This document shows, one piece after another, positions 11,901 to 22,038 of a stretch of 64,000 nt of DNA. The position numbers were made by a program, and so were the translations under genes. The first letter of the stretch is position 1; every line of letters begins with the position of its first letter. The stretch is from Nageia nagi (lineage: Eukaryota > Pinophyta). The stretch covers positions 128,464,001-128,528,000 of the forward strand of contig JBITNC010000001.1 of NCBI GenBank assembly GCA_050084985.1. Direction: 5' to 3'. The notes under the pieces were generated by a model. It was given only the letters and a program-made list of their open reading frames with translations, ran no database searches and was not told the origin of the DNA.

Positions 11901-12118
11901 TTGGTTACATGGGTTATTATTTGAGTTGTAAAATAAACCCTTAACAATAAGGTGTTGATTTCTTCTTCTAAGGATAATAACATTACCCTTGGGGAAATCA
12001 AAATATTCTCTATGTTCCTATGTTAAGGATGAACCTTCTCTTCGTAATACAAGTTGCTAGAAAAGGGTACTCTTTTGAGTTTGACTCTCAATCTTGATGT
12101 ATTAAGAAAGGACTTGCC
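11901..12118 (+). pseudogene. Remnant of gag and protease in second B copy, with two deletions
   Basis: Comparison with the first copy shows two internal deletions. Sequence matching about 6980 joins directly to sequence matching about 7650 (junction near 11935), removing most of gag. Sequence matching about 7715 joins to sequence matching about 8280 (junction near 12015), removing the Asn-rich linker and protease. The remainder (MNLLFVIQVARKG-type sequence) leads into GAG-pre-integrase. This copy therefore could not encode its own capsid or protease. Confidence 0.7.
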
Positions 12119-12931
12119 ATGTTGATTAAAGGATCTATGAAATATAACCTCTACATTATGGATCAAGTTCCATCAAAGATGTGTCTTACTTCTAGTGTGT
12201 ATTCTAAAGGCAATATTTGGTACCATCATTTAGGGCACCTTAACCATAAGAGTATTCAAGTCATGAAAGACCAAGAACTTGTGGAAGGTTTTTATTTAAT
12301 ATTTTTTTTGATTGGTCTATACAAGAAGTGCATTCTTGGCAAGATGCATAGAAAAAAGTTTGAAAAAGATAAGGTAACAAGTGCATTTCAACCTCTTCAA
12401 CTTATTTATTCAAATTTGATGGATCCATTTTAGACTAAGTTGTTTGAAGGAGCATATTATGTCTTAACCTTTATTGATGACTTTAGTGGGATGAACTTTA
12501 GGTATCTACTTGAGCATAAGGATCAAACCTTTGAGAGTTTTAAGGTTTTTAAGGCCTTTGTTGAGAATCAAACTAACCTTAAAATCAAGATGTTGAGATC
12601 AGATAATGGGGAAGAATATAATAGCAATGAGTTCAATAACTATTATACTAAGTATGGAATCAAGAGGTAATTTATGATTCCTTACACTCCTCAGCAAAAT
12701 GGTATTGTTGAAAGGAAAAATAAAATAATTATGGAGATGGCTAAATGCATGTTGGGTAATCTTCCCAAATTCTTATGGGTTGAAACTATGAGCATTGCTA
12801 TTTATACCTTGAATAGATGTCCCATAAAAGTCATTAAGAGTAAAATTACTTTTGAGGCTTGGTCAAGAAGAAAACCTAACATTTCACATCTTAGGGTGTT
12901 TGGTTGTGAAGCATTATCCTACATTATTTAA
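12119..12931 (+). pseudogene. Integrase of second B copy
   Basis: Copia integrase, three nearly contiguous readable segments. GAG-pre-integrase has WYHHLGHLNHKSIQVMK (about 12220) and YKKCILGKMH. The core's first Asp position reads LIYSNLMDP, so this catalytic Asp is Asn. The second Asp is intact in LRSDNGEEYNSNEF (about 12595), and the catalytic Glu is intact in IVERKNKIIMEMAK (about 12700). It then continues LGNLPKFLWVETMSIAIYTL and ISHLRVFGCEA to 12931. It aligns with 8390-9073 of the first copy and extends past that copy's truncation point. Confidence 0.85.
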
Positions 12932-13268
12932 AGTTGGATAAAAAAGTTAAAAAATGCATCTTTGTGGGTTATGACAGTCAACATAGAGGCTACAAGCTTT
13001 ACTCTCCATCCTATAAAGAAATGGTTATTTCAAGAGATGTAAAGTTCAATGAACTTTCTTAAGAATCTATTTCTAATGAGGATGTTGATGATCTAGAGGG
13101 CTCTTTAGTTGCTCCTAGTTGATTGAATATTGATGTAGACAAGTCACCTTAGGAGCAAAATTCTCTAACACAAAGGGTGATAAGGAGCATGACCTTAAAC
13201 AAATCCTTATTTCTCAATATTGATAACAAGCATGATCCCTCATCTTTCATACAAGCTTCAAAGCACAA
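12932..13268 (+). other. Integrase C-terminus and linker to RT, second B copy
   Basis: A broken frame with recognisable Copia linker pieces: CIFVGYDSQHRGYKLYSPS (about 12957) and VISRDVKFNE (about 13027). Acidic, poorly conserved sequence follows up to the RT start. Several stops are present. Confidence 0.65.
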
Positions 13269-14707
13269 GTGCTGGATGAAGCTATGAAAGTGAAGTATGA
13301 GATGCTTATGAAAAATAAAACTTGGAACTTGGTTCCTTATTTCAATGAGAAGAATATGATTGGTAATAAGTGGATCTACAAGGTCAAGTTCAATTTAGTT
13401 GGATATATTAAAAAATACAAGGCAAGGTTAGTAGCTAAAGGTTTTACTCAAAAATATGATGTAGATTATGAAAAAACTTTTGCTCCCATGGAAAATATAC
13501 CTATTGTTAAGATTATGCTTGCTCTTTTTGCAGCTCAAGGATGGAAATTTTTTCAACTTGATGTCAAAAGTGCATTTCTTAATGGTGACTTAGATGTGAA
13601 AATCTTCATGAATCAAATAGAAGGGTTTATTATTGAAGGCAAAGAGTCTTTTGTGTGCAAGATAAAGAAGTAATTATATGGACACTAAGAAAGCACCTTG
13701 AGCTTGATACAAAAAAATTTCAAAGTACTTTGTAGACATTAGATTCTTCAAGTGCTTTTAGACTTTGAACTATATGTAATTAATCAAGGAAAAGACATGA
13801 TCTTGATTCTCCTATATGTGGATGATCTTTTGATTATTGGGAATAATGATGAAATCATTCAAAAGTGCATATCCAAACTTAAGGCAACATTTGAAATGAT
13901 TTATCTTGATCTCTACATTGGAATGCAAGTATAGCAATATAAGGATTGTACTTACCTCATGCAATCTAAGTATATATCAGACATCTTATAGACGTTTGGA
14001 ATGGAGGAGTGTAAATATGTTGCAATTACAATCTCTTCTAGAATTGCTATTTCTTAGAGCTCCAACTCTCAGTTAGCTGATGCTATAGCTTACAAGAAAT
14101 TAATTGGTAGTCTTTTGTATTTGACTATTTCTAGGCCTGATATTACCTTTGCAGTGAATTTGATGGCTCAATTCATGCAAAAACCATAAGTTGAGCACCT
14201 AAATATTGTTAAGCAAATCTTGAGGTATGTTGTAGGGATGAAGGATCTTGCTCTCAAGTATTCTATGGTGCCTTCATTTGTTCTCTTTGGTTCTTAGATT
14301 TTGACTATGGGGGAGATAGAGATGATAGAAAATCAACCTCTATGTATGTGTTTAGCATTGGTTCAAGTGCTATCTCTTGAGCTTCTAAGAAATATCCTAC
14401 TATTTCTCTTTCCACCATAAAAGTTGAATACCATGCCATGTCTATTATAGCTCAAGAAGCCATTTGGCTAAGGCATATTCTAAAATAAATGAGGAATGAG
14501 CAAGGTGGCTCATCTTTGATTTTTTTACATAATCAATTGGCTATTTCTTTGGCTAAGAATCCTATTTTCCATCAAAGAACAAAATATGTGGAAATACATA
14601 CCCATTTTATCAAGGAGAAGGTTCTTGATGGTATCATACACCTAGAGTATTATCCATCCACCTTAAAATTTGTTAATTTGTTCACCAAGTCCCTCCTAGA
14701 AGCTTAG
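13269..14707 (+). pseudogene. Reverse transcriptase and RNase H of second B copy
   Basis: The RT starts MKVKYEMLMKNKTWNLVP and has IGNKWIYKVKF and KARLVAKGFTQKYDVDYEKT. The first palm Asp is in FFQLDVKSAFLNGDL (about 13552). After a frameshift the catalytic box ILLYVDDLLIIGNN is intact (about 13800). The RNase H region shows KKLIGSLLYLTISRPDI (about 14090), then a C-terminal part with RTKYVEIHTHFIKEKVLDG (about 14577) and VNLFTKSL ending near 14707. This is the best-preserved pol part of the window, but several stops and frameshifts exclude activity. Confidence 0.85.
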
Positions 14708-15478
14708 TTTTGTAAGCTTAAGGATGCTATCAAGATGGTGAAGTTGCTCTCAAGGGGGAGTGAAGTTTAAATTCTTATGTTGAATTCATATTTGTGATTA
14801 CAAATTCACCTTTATGAGGATTTTGTGCTATATAGTGTTGATTTTATTGTACACCTTCATGGTAAGTTTGTTTTACATAAGGAAATTGTACAAAATTTTA
14901 AAAGCAAAAAGATTGGCCAATCTAGCACTATTTAGTTATCCATGTGTGAGGAACTCTTATGTGTCTTTTGGTACTATTAAATTATCCATATGTGAGGAAC
15001 TCATATGTGTATGCTCTATTTTATAATGATAATCAACACATATTTTTTATATAGCAAGTGATTATAAGTTTTGGCATGGCATCTTCATGATGACTTACGG
15101 TGCATCATTGATTAGTTTATGATGGCATTTGAGTGATTCATCTATACTTGTTGATATGAATATGTTGTATTTAATTTATCTTATTATTTGAGTTGCTTAT
15201 GACCTACAAGTTCCTTTGAGATTGTAGGTTACTTTGGGTATGCAAGCTCTTGGAGACTCTTCATGACTTCCAGTTGCATGACTACTTCATGTACATTGAA
15301 ACCAGTTATGGTTAATGATTATATTTAGCAAAGTAATGAGTCTTAAACTAGATCCTTTTTACTTCACAAATATTAAAAATTTCTCATCTCTATTGTATCT
15401 ATTTTGAGAAGAACTCTCTTACTTTCTCTTTTTCTTCTCTCTTTTTTCATTCTATCCCAACATTGCATTAAGGGGGAG
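14708..15478 (+). other. 3' untranslated part of second B copy, with purine tracts
   Basis: Non-coding. One purine-rich tract, AAGGGGGAGTGAAG, lies near 14752 just after RNase H. The polypurine tract proper, AAGGGGGAG at 15470-15478, directly abuts the 3' LTR. About 700 bp between the two has no recognisable content. Confidence 0.65.
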
Positions 15479-15977
15479 TGTTGGAATCTATAATGCATTA
15501 TTGTAAAGGTTATGTAATAATCTTCTATGTAAGTTCACTAGTACTTAAGGGTATTATTTGATACCTTAAGTATTTAAGTGAATATGATAATGTAACTTGT
15601 CCCACACTCCATGTCATGAGTATGCCCCTTGGATAAAAGGATGTGTATGTCATGCTTTTGTACCTTGGGTAAAAGGGTGATCTAAAGAGGGATTTTGGCC
15701 TATAAATAGAAGGCTCCTTTTTTGTGATCACACACTAATTTATGGAGTAAAGTTATGCTATAGTATAGTGTTTAGAAGAAAAGTGTAGGAGGATTGTATG
15801 AGTTCATATTTGTTAAGGAGAGAGATCTAGTTAGTGGATGTACTCCTAGTTGGAGGAACCACTTACATCTTGTGTCATGTTTGTGAGATTGCTTTGTGAG
15901 TTTATTAGATGTGTATTGTGAGCTTTCATGTGATCTTGGAAGTTTAGATTTTTTCATGTTATAGTTCAACTCTCTCA
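15479..15977 (+). repeat. Third (3') LTR of element B
   Basis: It starts TGTTGGAATC after the polypurine tract and ends ACTCTCTCA, followed by AGATT, the target duplication. It is closer to the first LTR than to the middle one. TATAAATA is at 15701-15708. Confidence 0.9.
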
Positions 15978-15982
15978 AGATT

Positions 15983-16920
15983 ATGACATTTAAGGTTTGA
16001 CAAATAAAATTATAAGAGTTTGAGTATGCTTTCATCATTTGTTTATGGCTTGCCAAGAGTTGAAGTCTCCAAGGAGATCTATGAGGGTTGTGCATTAGGG
16101 AAACATGCTAGAGAATACTTTCCACTTGGTGAAGCATGAATGGCCAAATATCCATTATAGCTAGTACATAATGATATTTATGGTCTGATGTAGATGCAGA
16201 GTACGAGTCAAGCCTCATACTTCATCACCTTCATAGATGATTATTTTAGTATTGTTGGGTATTTTTAATTAAAAATAAGGATGAAGCATTTGTCTATTTC
16301 AAAATTTTTAAGACCTTGGTTGAGAGTGAGTGTGGTTTATATATTAAATACTTGAGTACTAGTAGGGGTGGTGAATATTTTTCAAATGAGTTTGAAAGTT
16401 TTTTCAGTGACTATATGATAAAGAGGAAATTGACCAATCCTTGCATTCCATAGTAGAATGGAGTGGTCAAGAGGAAAAATAGAACATTAGTGGAGATGAA
16501 TCAATGTATGATGTAGGAATAAAGGTATGAAAAAGTTTTATTGGGATGAGATTACTCATATAGCAAAATATATTTTGAATAGATCTCCTTCTAAAAGTTT
16601 AAATAATGTAACCCATTATGAGTGTTGGTATAGGAAAAAACCTAATGTGATTCATTTTAAGTTGTTTGCATGCTTAGGTTTTTTCCATATAAATGATGAG
16701 AATAAGAGAAAATTAGATTCAAAGTCTGAGAAGTGTGTGTTTATTATCTACAATGAGCTTTCCAAAGCTTACACATTTTATAATCTTGTTACCCATAGAA
16801 TTATTACATCTAGAGATGTATTTTTTAATGAAGAGGGGAATTTGAGGTCTAGTTCTCAAATATTATCTACAGAAGATATTTTTTGTGATGTGTTTTGGTA
16901 AGGATAAGGAAGAATTATTT
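15983..16920 (+). pseudogene. Copia A integrase (continuation after element B)
   Basis: Continues the A polyprotein: YKSLSMLSSFVYGLPRVEV and EIYEGCALGKHARE (about 16010-16115). Core: LVHNDIYGL (first Asp present, about 16165), SQASYFITFIDDYFS, then LSTSRGGEYFSNEFE where the second catalytic Asp is Ser, and GVVKRKNRTLVEM where the catalytic Glu is Lys. The stretch 16527-16901 is open: DEITHIAKYILNRSPSKSL, KPNVIHFKLFACLGF and SKAYTFYNLVTHRIITSRDV are typical of the integrase C-terminus. Two of three catalytic residues are lost. Confidence 0.85.
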
Positions 16921-16989
16921 CATTATATCCCAACCAAGTACAAAGGAGGAGTACATCCTCTTCAAGCTCTTTTGGAAGTCTAGAAAGTA

Positions 16990-18765
16990 GTACTCCTGAG
17001 TCTCTACCATCAGCACCAATAAAAGGTAAAGGAAAAAGGTTATCAAAGGACCACCCTAAGGATATAATGCTTGATAAAAAAATTAGTAATATGTTAACTA
17101 GAAATGCAACTATAGAGTTGAACTCTATTATTAATAGGTTGGAGAAGTTGCATATGTATGAAGATGATGATATTGGTGAGGTATAAGGTGATGTTGTTAA
17201 TTAATACATTGATTTCTATAGTTAGTAATGCTTCAAAACTTCCTATAGATGCTATAGAGACTTTAAATTTTGAAAATTATGTACTAATAAAATTTGGTTG
17301 CAGAAGGTAATGCAAGAAGAGATAGATAGCATTGAGAAGAATAGTACTTAGAAGTCGGTGGATTTTCCCAAGGATAGGAAGGTTGTAGGCTATAAATGGG
17401 TCTACAAAATAAACAAGAATAGTGATGGATCAATTGAGAGGTATAAGGCATGATTAGTTGCAAAAGGCTTAACTTAGAAATATGGGTTAGACTATGAGGA
17501 TACTTTTTCTCCACTAGTAAGGTAAGAGAGAATTCAGATGTTGCTATGATTGGTAGCACATAACCATTAGAAATTCCATAATATGGACATAAAAATATCT
17601 TCTTGAATGGCTATTTAGATGAGGAGGTTTATGTAAAACAACCACAAGGATTTGTTATCCCAAAAAAAGAAGATACATTTTATAGATTGAGGAAAGCTCT
17701 ATATGGTCTAAAGTAGGTCCTAAGAGCCTGGTATTCTAGAATACATGATTACTTCCTACAATGTGGTTTTGAGCATAGAAAAAGCAAACCTAATTTGCAT
17801 TGTGAGAGGAAAGGTAACAATATCTTGATATTTTTGTTTATGTTGATGATATTATTTGTATGGGAAGTAGTTAAAATTTGATTAATACATTTAAGGAGGA
17901 TATGAAGAAAGAATTTGATATGAGTAAATTAGGCTTGATGAGTTATTTCCTAGGAGTGGAGGTACATCAGTCTAGTAGTGAAATCTTTGTATGTCAATCA
18001 AATTATGTTAGAGATATGTTGAAAATGTTTGGGTTGAATGAGAGAAAACTTGTAGCAACTCCAATAGCATGGGGAGAAGTTTTGATTCTATATGATAGAG
18101 CAGAGAAAGAAAATAAAATATAGTACAAAAGTATAGTGGGTAGCCTAATGCTTTTGTGTAACACTAGCCTAGATATTTATTTTCCTATTTCTCAATGTTC
18201 TAAGTACATGGTAGATCCATCACAATTGCACCTGAAGGTAGTAAAGGCGATACACACCATTGATTATGGAATCCACTACAACTAGGCAAAGCAGTTGAAG
18301 CTAGTGGTTTCAGTGATAGTGATTGGGGAAGTAACATAGATGAAAAAAAGTCCATGAGTGGATAGTGATTCTGTTTAGGATTAGGATTGATTATATGGAG
18401 TTCCAAAAGTAGGCCATAGTTGCATTCTCTTCTATATAATATGAATATATTACACTAACATTAGCAAGTGCACAAGCTTTGTGTATTAGAAAAGTGCTAG
18501 TATAGATTGGGGAGAAGGAAGGGACTCCTACTACTTTATTTTGTGACAACTAGAGTGCCATGAAGTTGGTACATAATCCTATCCATCATTCTAGATCCAA
18601 GCATTTTAACATAAGTATCACTTCATTCAAAACATGCTAGAGAAGGAATAGGTGAAACAAAGTTATTGCTCTACACAAGATCAAGTAATATGCATCTTCA
18701 CAAAGGGAGTAGAGAGGACTTAGTATTTGTTGCTAAGGGACTTGATTGTGAGTCCCCTTACTAGT
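16990..18765 (+). pseudogene. Copia A reverse transcriptase and RNase H
   Basis: The RT is readable in pieces: VGYKWVYKINKNSDGSIERY-type sequence (about 17390-17445), a palm segment with frameshifts near 17580, then FVYVDDIICMGSS (about 17835) with the YVDD box intact. From 17878 an open stretch reads MINTFKEDMKKEFDMSKLGL and YFLGVEVHQSSSEIFVCQSN, the standard Copia connection region. RNase H follows (IVGSLMLLCNTSLDIYFPIS, about 18130; SDSDWG-like GDWGS region near 18320; CDN-SAMKLVHNPI near 18545). Many stops, mostly TAG and TGA. Confidence 0.8.
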
Positions 18766-18776
18766 AAAGGGGAGAA
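18766..18776 (+). other. Polypurine tract of Copia A
   Basis: AAAGGGGAGAA directly before the 3' LTR, the plus-strand priming site. Confidence 0.75.
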
Positions 18777-19284
18777 TATTGGAAATATGGCTAAATATTA
18801 AAATAAAATTTTAGGCTATAAAATGATATTTTTTAGCCTTTAATAAAGTATTATCTAAATAATATATACCAAAATCGTAGAACTTCAAAATGTACATAAT
18901 CTAAAAAAAATGGGCTCAAATGAATACTTGAGTCAAACCTTATGGCCAAAATATAAAGACATATTTCCCATGATATTTTTAGTAGTTTTCATCTTAGTTT
19001 AATAGATGTAATGACTACCATTGATGTAGATCCAATAGATGAGATGAGCTAGGGTTAGGGATTGATTTGTTTAGTCTAGCATTGTGTAGTTATGCTAGTT
19101 TTTTGGGTTTTTCTCATAATCTCTTTGTATTTTTTTTATGTGTGAGCTCTAGAGAGCTTGATTGAATATTGTACTAAAACTCTATTGAAGGTTTTATAGA
19201 ATCCATAATATAAGAAAGGATAAGGTGAAGGCCAATTTGATTTTCTCCATATTCTTAAATTGTGTATGTTCTTTTAATTTTTTA
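18777..19284 (+). repeat. 3' LTR of Copia A
   Basis: Full-length match to 1644-2131. It begins TATTGGAAATATGG after the polypurine tract. The following AATGA (19285-19289) is the probable second copy of the target duplication AATAA at 1639-1643. Confidence 0.85.
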
Positions 19285-20900
19285 AATGAAGCTTCTTAAA
19301 AGCTTGTTTATGGAATTTCCCTTCTTGGGAATACTATGTAGTTAATTAATGGATATTTTTGTAGATGATTCTTTTTTTACTCATAGAGAATATTAGAACT
19401 CTGTTCTTCAAGCTTTTGCTTATCTTTATACCTTTTATAAATCTTCTAACTCAATAATCCAACAAAAAAAGTCTCTTTTTATACACAAGCTCAATCTAAT
19501 TGTCCTAGTTGCCTTGCTACTTTTTAATGTCAATGGTTAAACCTTGGTGAAATGTTTAAATTTTTTAGCAAGAAAATTTCAAATTTGCTTGAAATTTATG
19601 GCTTTTATGCATGTTTATTATTCTTCATATTGGGTCCCCTCCCAAACTTGTTACAAGAAGTGAGAAAAGATTCTTAGGGAAATTTTATGAAAAAATAATT
19701 AGAAAAAGAAAGTTTTCCACCAAGTTGCTTAGGAATTTTCTATCTCCCTAAGAGCTTAGGTGGTATGGGGATTTTTGGCTATTTTTGGTAGGGATTGGCT
19801 TTGAAAGCCAAATTGATTATTCAAGTTCTTCAAGGCTCAAAATATTAAAAAATCCTTCTATGTAATTTTATTTCTCAAGATCTTCCCCTTGGAAAAATAA
19901 AGTGGAGGAATATGAATTTCCCTTCTCTTATTATTGCTTCTATCCCAATTAAAATTGCTTGATCTTTTATCTATAAGAGCATTTGGAAAGAATCAAACTA
20001 TGGTTCCACTAGAAAAGTAACAACCAATGATAAGGTGTGGCTCTTTTATCCCTTAATATATGTTGATATTTTGTTATCAAGCTATAGAGCCAACCTCTAG
20101 CTTCCATTCAATGGATTCAAACCAAATGTTTCTTCAAAAAAAGGATTGCATCCCTTTTCAAATTTTTTGATGCATCCTCTAAAGGGTGGATCCCCTAGGA
20201 AGACTTCAAAATAAAATTTTCTATAAAACCTAAGGATAAGGATACATATGAAATGACACTTAATTACACTCCATTTTCATTATGGCCTAAGCTTGGTAAA
20301 TATTCTTAATGTCCATGGTGGATGGAATGGAAATGGTTCAAAGATACCCTAATTTTTAATTATAATGCTAAGTTGGGTTATACTTGGATTTCTCCCAATC
20401 TACCTGTAGTTCCCAAACTCAATGAACGTTGGTGCATCACCTCCACTAACTTTTAGTGGAGTACTTAATTCAAGATGCTATGGGATAGATATATTGAAGC
20501 AAAACATGCTTATTTACCTTGGAGTTTGATTTTCTAAGGTTTGTTATAGGAAATAGGCTTACACTTTGGGGGTTTTCAACCCTTTATTTTTCATTCTATA
20601 ATTCTAAAGAATTAGTTATTCACTTATTTTGACATTATGGTAAAGTCAAAAAAGGCTTGGAGTTGGATTAATTCCTTCCTTCAACCTTTCTTGCAATGAA
20701 CTCTTTCCTGGATTCACAATCTCCTTAGAGATCCCCAAAATTTTTCAATCTTTTGGAAGATTTTTAGAATATTTTAAGAACTAGAATCATGTTCCATTTT
20801 TGGAAAGAAGAGAATGTAGTTATTTTTTCTAGGAAAGTTCCTTCTATAATTTTTTCTCTAGCTAATAAGCTCACAAATTTCTATGACATTTGGTTTCATA
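19285..20900 (+). pseudogene. LINE, 3' part: end of reverse transcriptase and C-terminal region
   Basis: Resumes the LINE interrupted at 1638. The RT palm box appears degraded in MDIFVDDSFF (about 19350), where LINEs have FADDS/FADDT. Further on: FMHVYYSSYWVPSQTCYKK (about 19605), the usual RT thumb sequence; SPKSLGGMGIFGYFW (about 19750); VVPKLNERWC (about 20408); KAWSWINSFLQPFL with WIHNLLRDPQNFSIFWKIF (about 20650-20770), matching the zinc-ribbon-containing C-terminal region of plant LINEs. Stops and frameshifts are frequent. No poly(A) tail or terminal duplication was recognised, so the 3' end is approximate. Confidence 0.75.
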
Positions 20901-21564
20901 TTAATGATCAAGTTAATAAGATTACCCTATAGTTTAGCCATTCTATAGGAGCTTGTAAGTCATTGGGGAAATGCTCCATGGTTAGTGAGCTAAGGTACCC
21001 CTCCTCCCCAATTCATTGAGAGCACTCATAGTCTAGATAGCATCATAATCCTCCCCCATGGGATTAGGACCAAAATTATACCTATAGATCTCACCCACCA
21101 TCTTAAGATCCATGGAATCCTCCTCCCATTGTTGGGTGGGGTGATCATTTGATTTCCTCTTACTATAATTAAAATTGGAGTATTCATATTGAAGTTGATG
21201 GGGATGGTGTAGTTGGTGGGTGATTGAATCCAATAAATTCTATAATTAATGAAGAGAAGGATACAACAGATGGGTGGGTGCAATAATCCTTTACTGTTGA
21301 TCACATACTAGGTAGCCCAAGTTGGAATTGCACACAAGAAACATTGGATACTATGTACTAGCCTCAAATCCCTTCCAATGTATGGAAACATAATGAGGAC
21401 ATAAAGAATGTTGAGGCTATTAATGAACCTATCATTTTAGTGCTAACCAACATGCAGCTTGTGAGTACCACCTCCTCTTAATGGTATTTAATGCATTCAC
21501 ATTCATTCTTGGAGTTGTGAAGTTAAGATGTATTTTGTTTAATGTTTAAACAATTATGTCAATG
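20901..21564 (+). other. Unassigned stretch between LINE and element C
   Basis: Two overlapping minus-strand open frames of 92 and 66 codons occupy 21026-21304 (one with QQWEEDSMDLKMVGEIYRYN), but I recognise no family, and two frames open over the same DNA argues against either being selected. 21305-21564 shows nothing recognisable. It may be the end of another decayed element. Confidence 0.4.
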
Positions 21565-21819
21565 TGTTAGAATATTATCTAGCATTTTCCTAAGTCTATA
21601 TAGGCATAGATATTTAGCTATGTAGGCAAGAAAGTGATATGTTTTATTTTGCTATAATTAAGACCTAGTCATATAGCTTAGTTAGTTAGACTTTGTTATT
21701 CATAGCCTATGAATAGAGTTTGGTGCTATTAGTTTGGTTGGTACTATTTCTTAGGTTACTCTAGCAATATAAAATGTAATCCTTTTAAGAATAATATTAA
21801 GTTCTTTTTAGAATTCTCA
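21565..21819 (+). repeat. 5' LTR of element C
   Basis: TGTTAGAATA...ATTCTCA, 255 bp, paired with 26235-26490. TATATAGG near 21601 is a possible TATA element. A decayed primer site starts four bases after the end. Confidence 0.85.
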
Positions 21820-21861
21820 TTTTGTATTAGAGATTAATCGATCCTAAGGATTACATTTTTT

Positions 21862-22038
21862 ATGGAGGATTGCTCATTCTTTGTGAAACTCAATTCTGCC
21901 ATTAACAAATTAGAATGTGGAGAAAATAAAGAGATTAAGAGGAAAGAAATAACTTTGGTAATCTACTATATGAGAGAGACTATACATCATGATAATTGCA
22001 ACCATCCAAAGGAGTTGAGAAGGCATTACATAAAGTAA
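21862..22038 (+). pseudogene. Short leader reading frame of element C
   Basis: A 58-codon frame starting MEDCSFFVKLNSAINKLEC, the first ATG after the primer site. It is rich in charged residues and has a His/Cys cluster (HHDNCNHPKELRRHY). After its stop the same frame continues with few stops to about 22190. I recognise no family. It may be the N-terminus of a decayed element protein. Confidence 0.3.

Larger units (their letters stand above)
3927..15977 (+). mobile_element. Three-LTR composite Copia element B, inserted in Copia A
   Basis: Three related LTRs of about 490-500 bp lie at 3927-4417, 9074-9573 and 15479-15977. The whole block is flanked by a perfect 5-bp duplication, AGATT at 3922-3926 and at 15978-15982. 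The first internal region (4418-9073) runs from leader through gag and protease and stops inside integrase. The second (9574-15478) has leader, a shortened gag, integrase, RT, RNase H and a purine tract. The two outer LTRs look closer to each other than to the middle one. The simplest reading is a B-family element inserted into the integrase of another B copy, followed by recombination between the two 3' LTRs that deleted the rest of the host copy. Confidence 0.85.
1644..19284 (+). mobile_element. Copia-type LTR retrotransposon A, split by element B
   Basis: The element is bounded by a pair of similar LTRs (1644-2131 and 18777-19284). It has a tRNA-Met-type primer site after the 5' LTR, a purine tract before the 3' LTR, and internal domains in Copia order: gag, protease, integrase, RT, RNase H. 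The five bases before it (AATAA) and after it (AATGA) match at four of five positions, consistent with a decayed 5-bp target duplication. Element B (3927-15977) is inserted between protease and integrase; removing B and one AGATT leaves an element of about 5.6 kb, normal for Copia. It inserted into the LINE. All coding domains carry stops, so it is inactive. Confidence 0.85.

Noticed and set aside
21026-21304. Real gene in overlapping minus-strand frames of 92 and 66 codons
   Set aside because: Two frames open over the same DNA and no family recognised. Left as unassigned.
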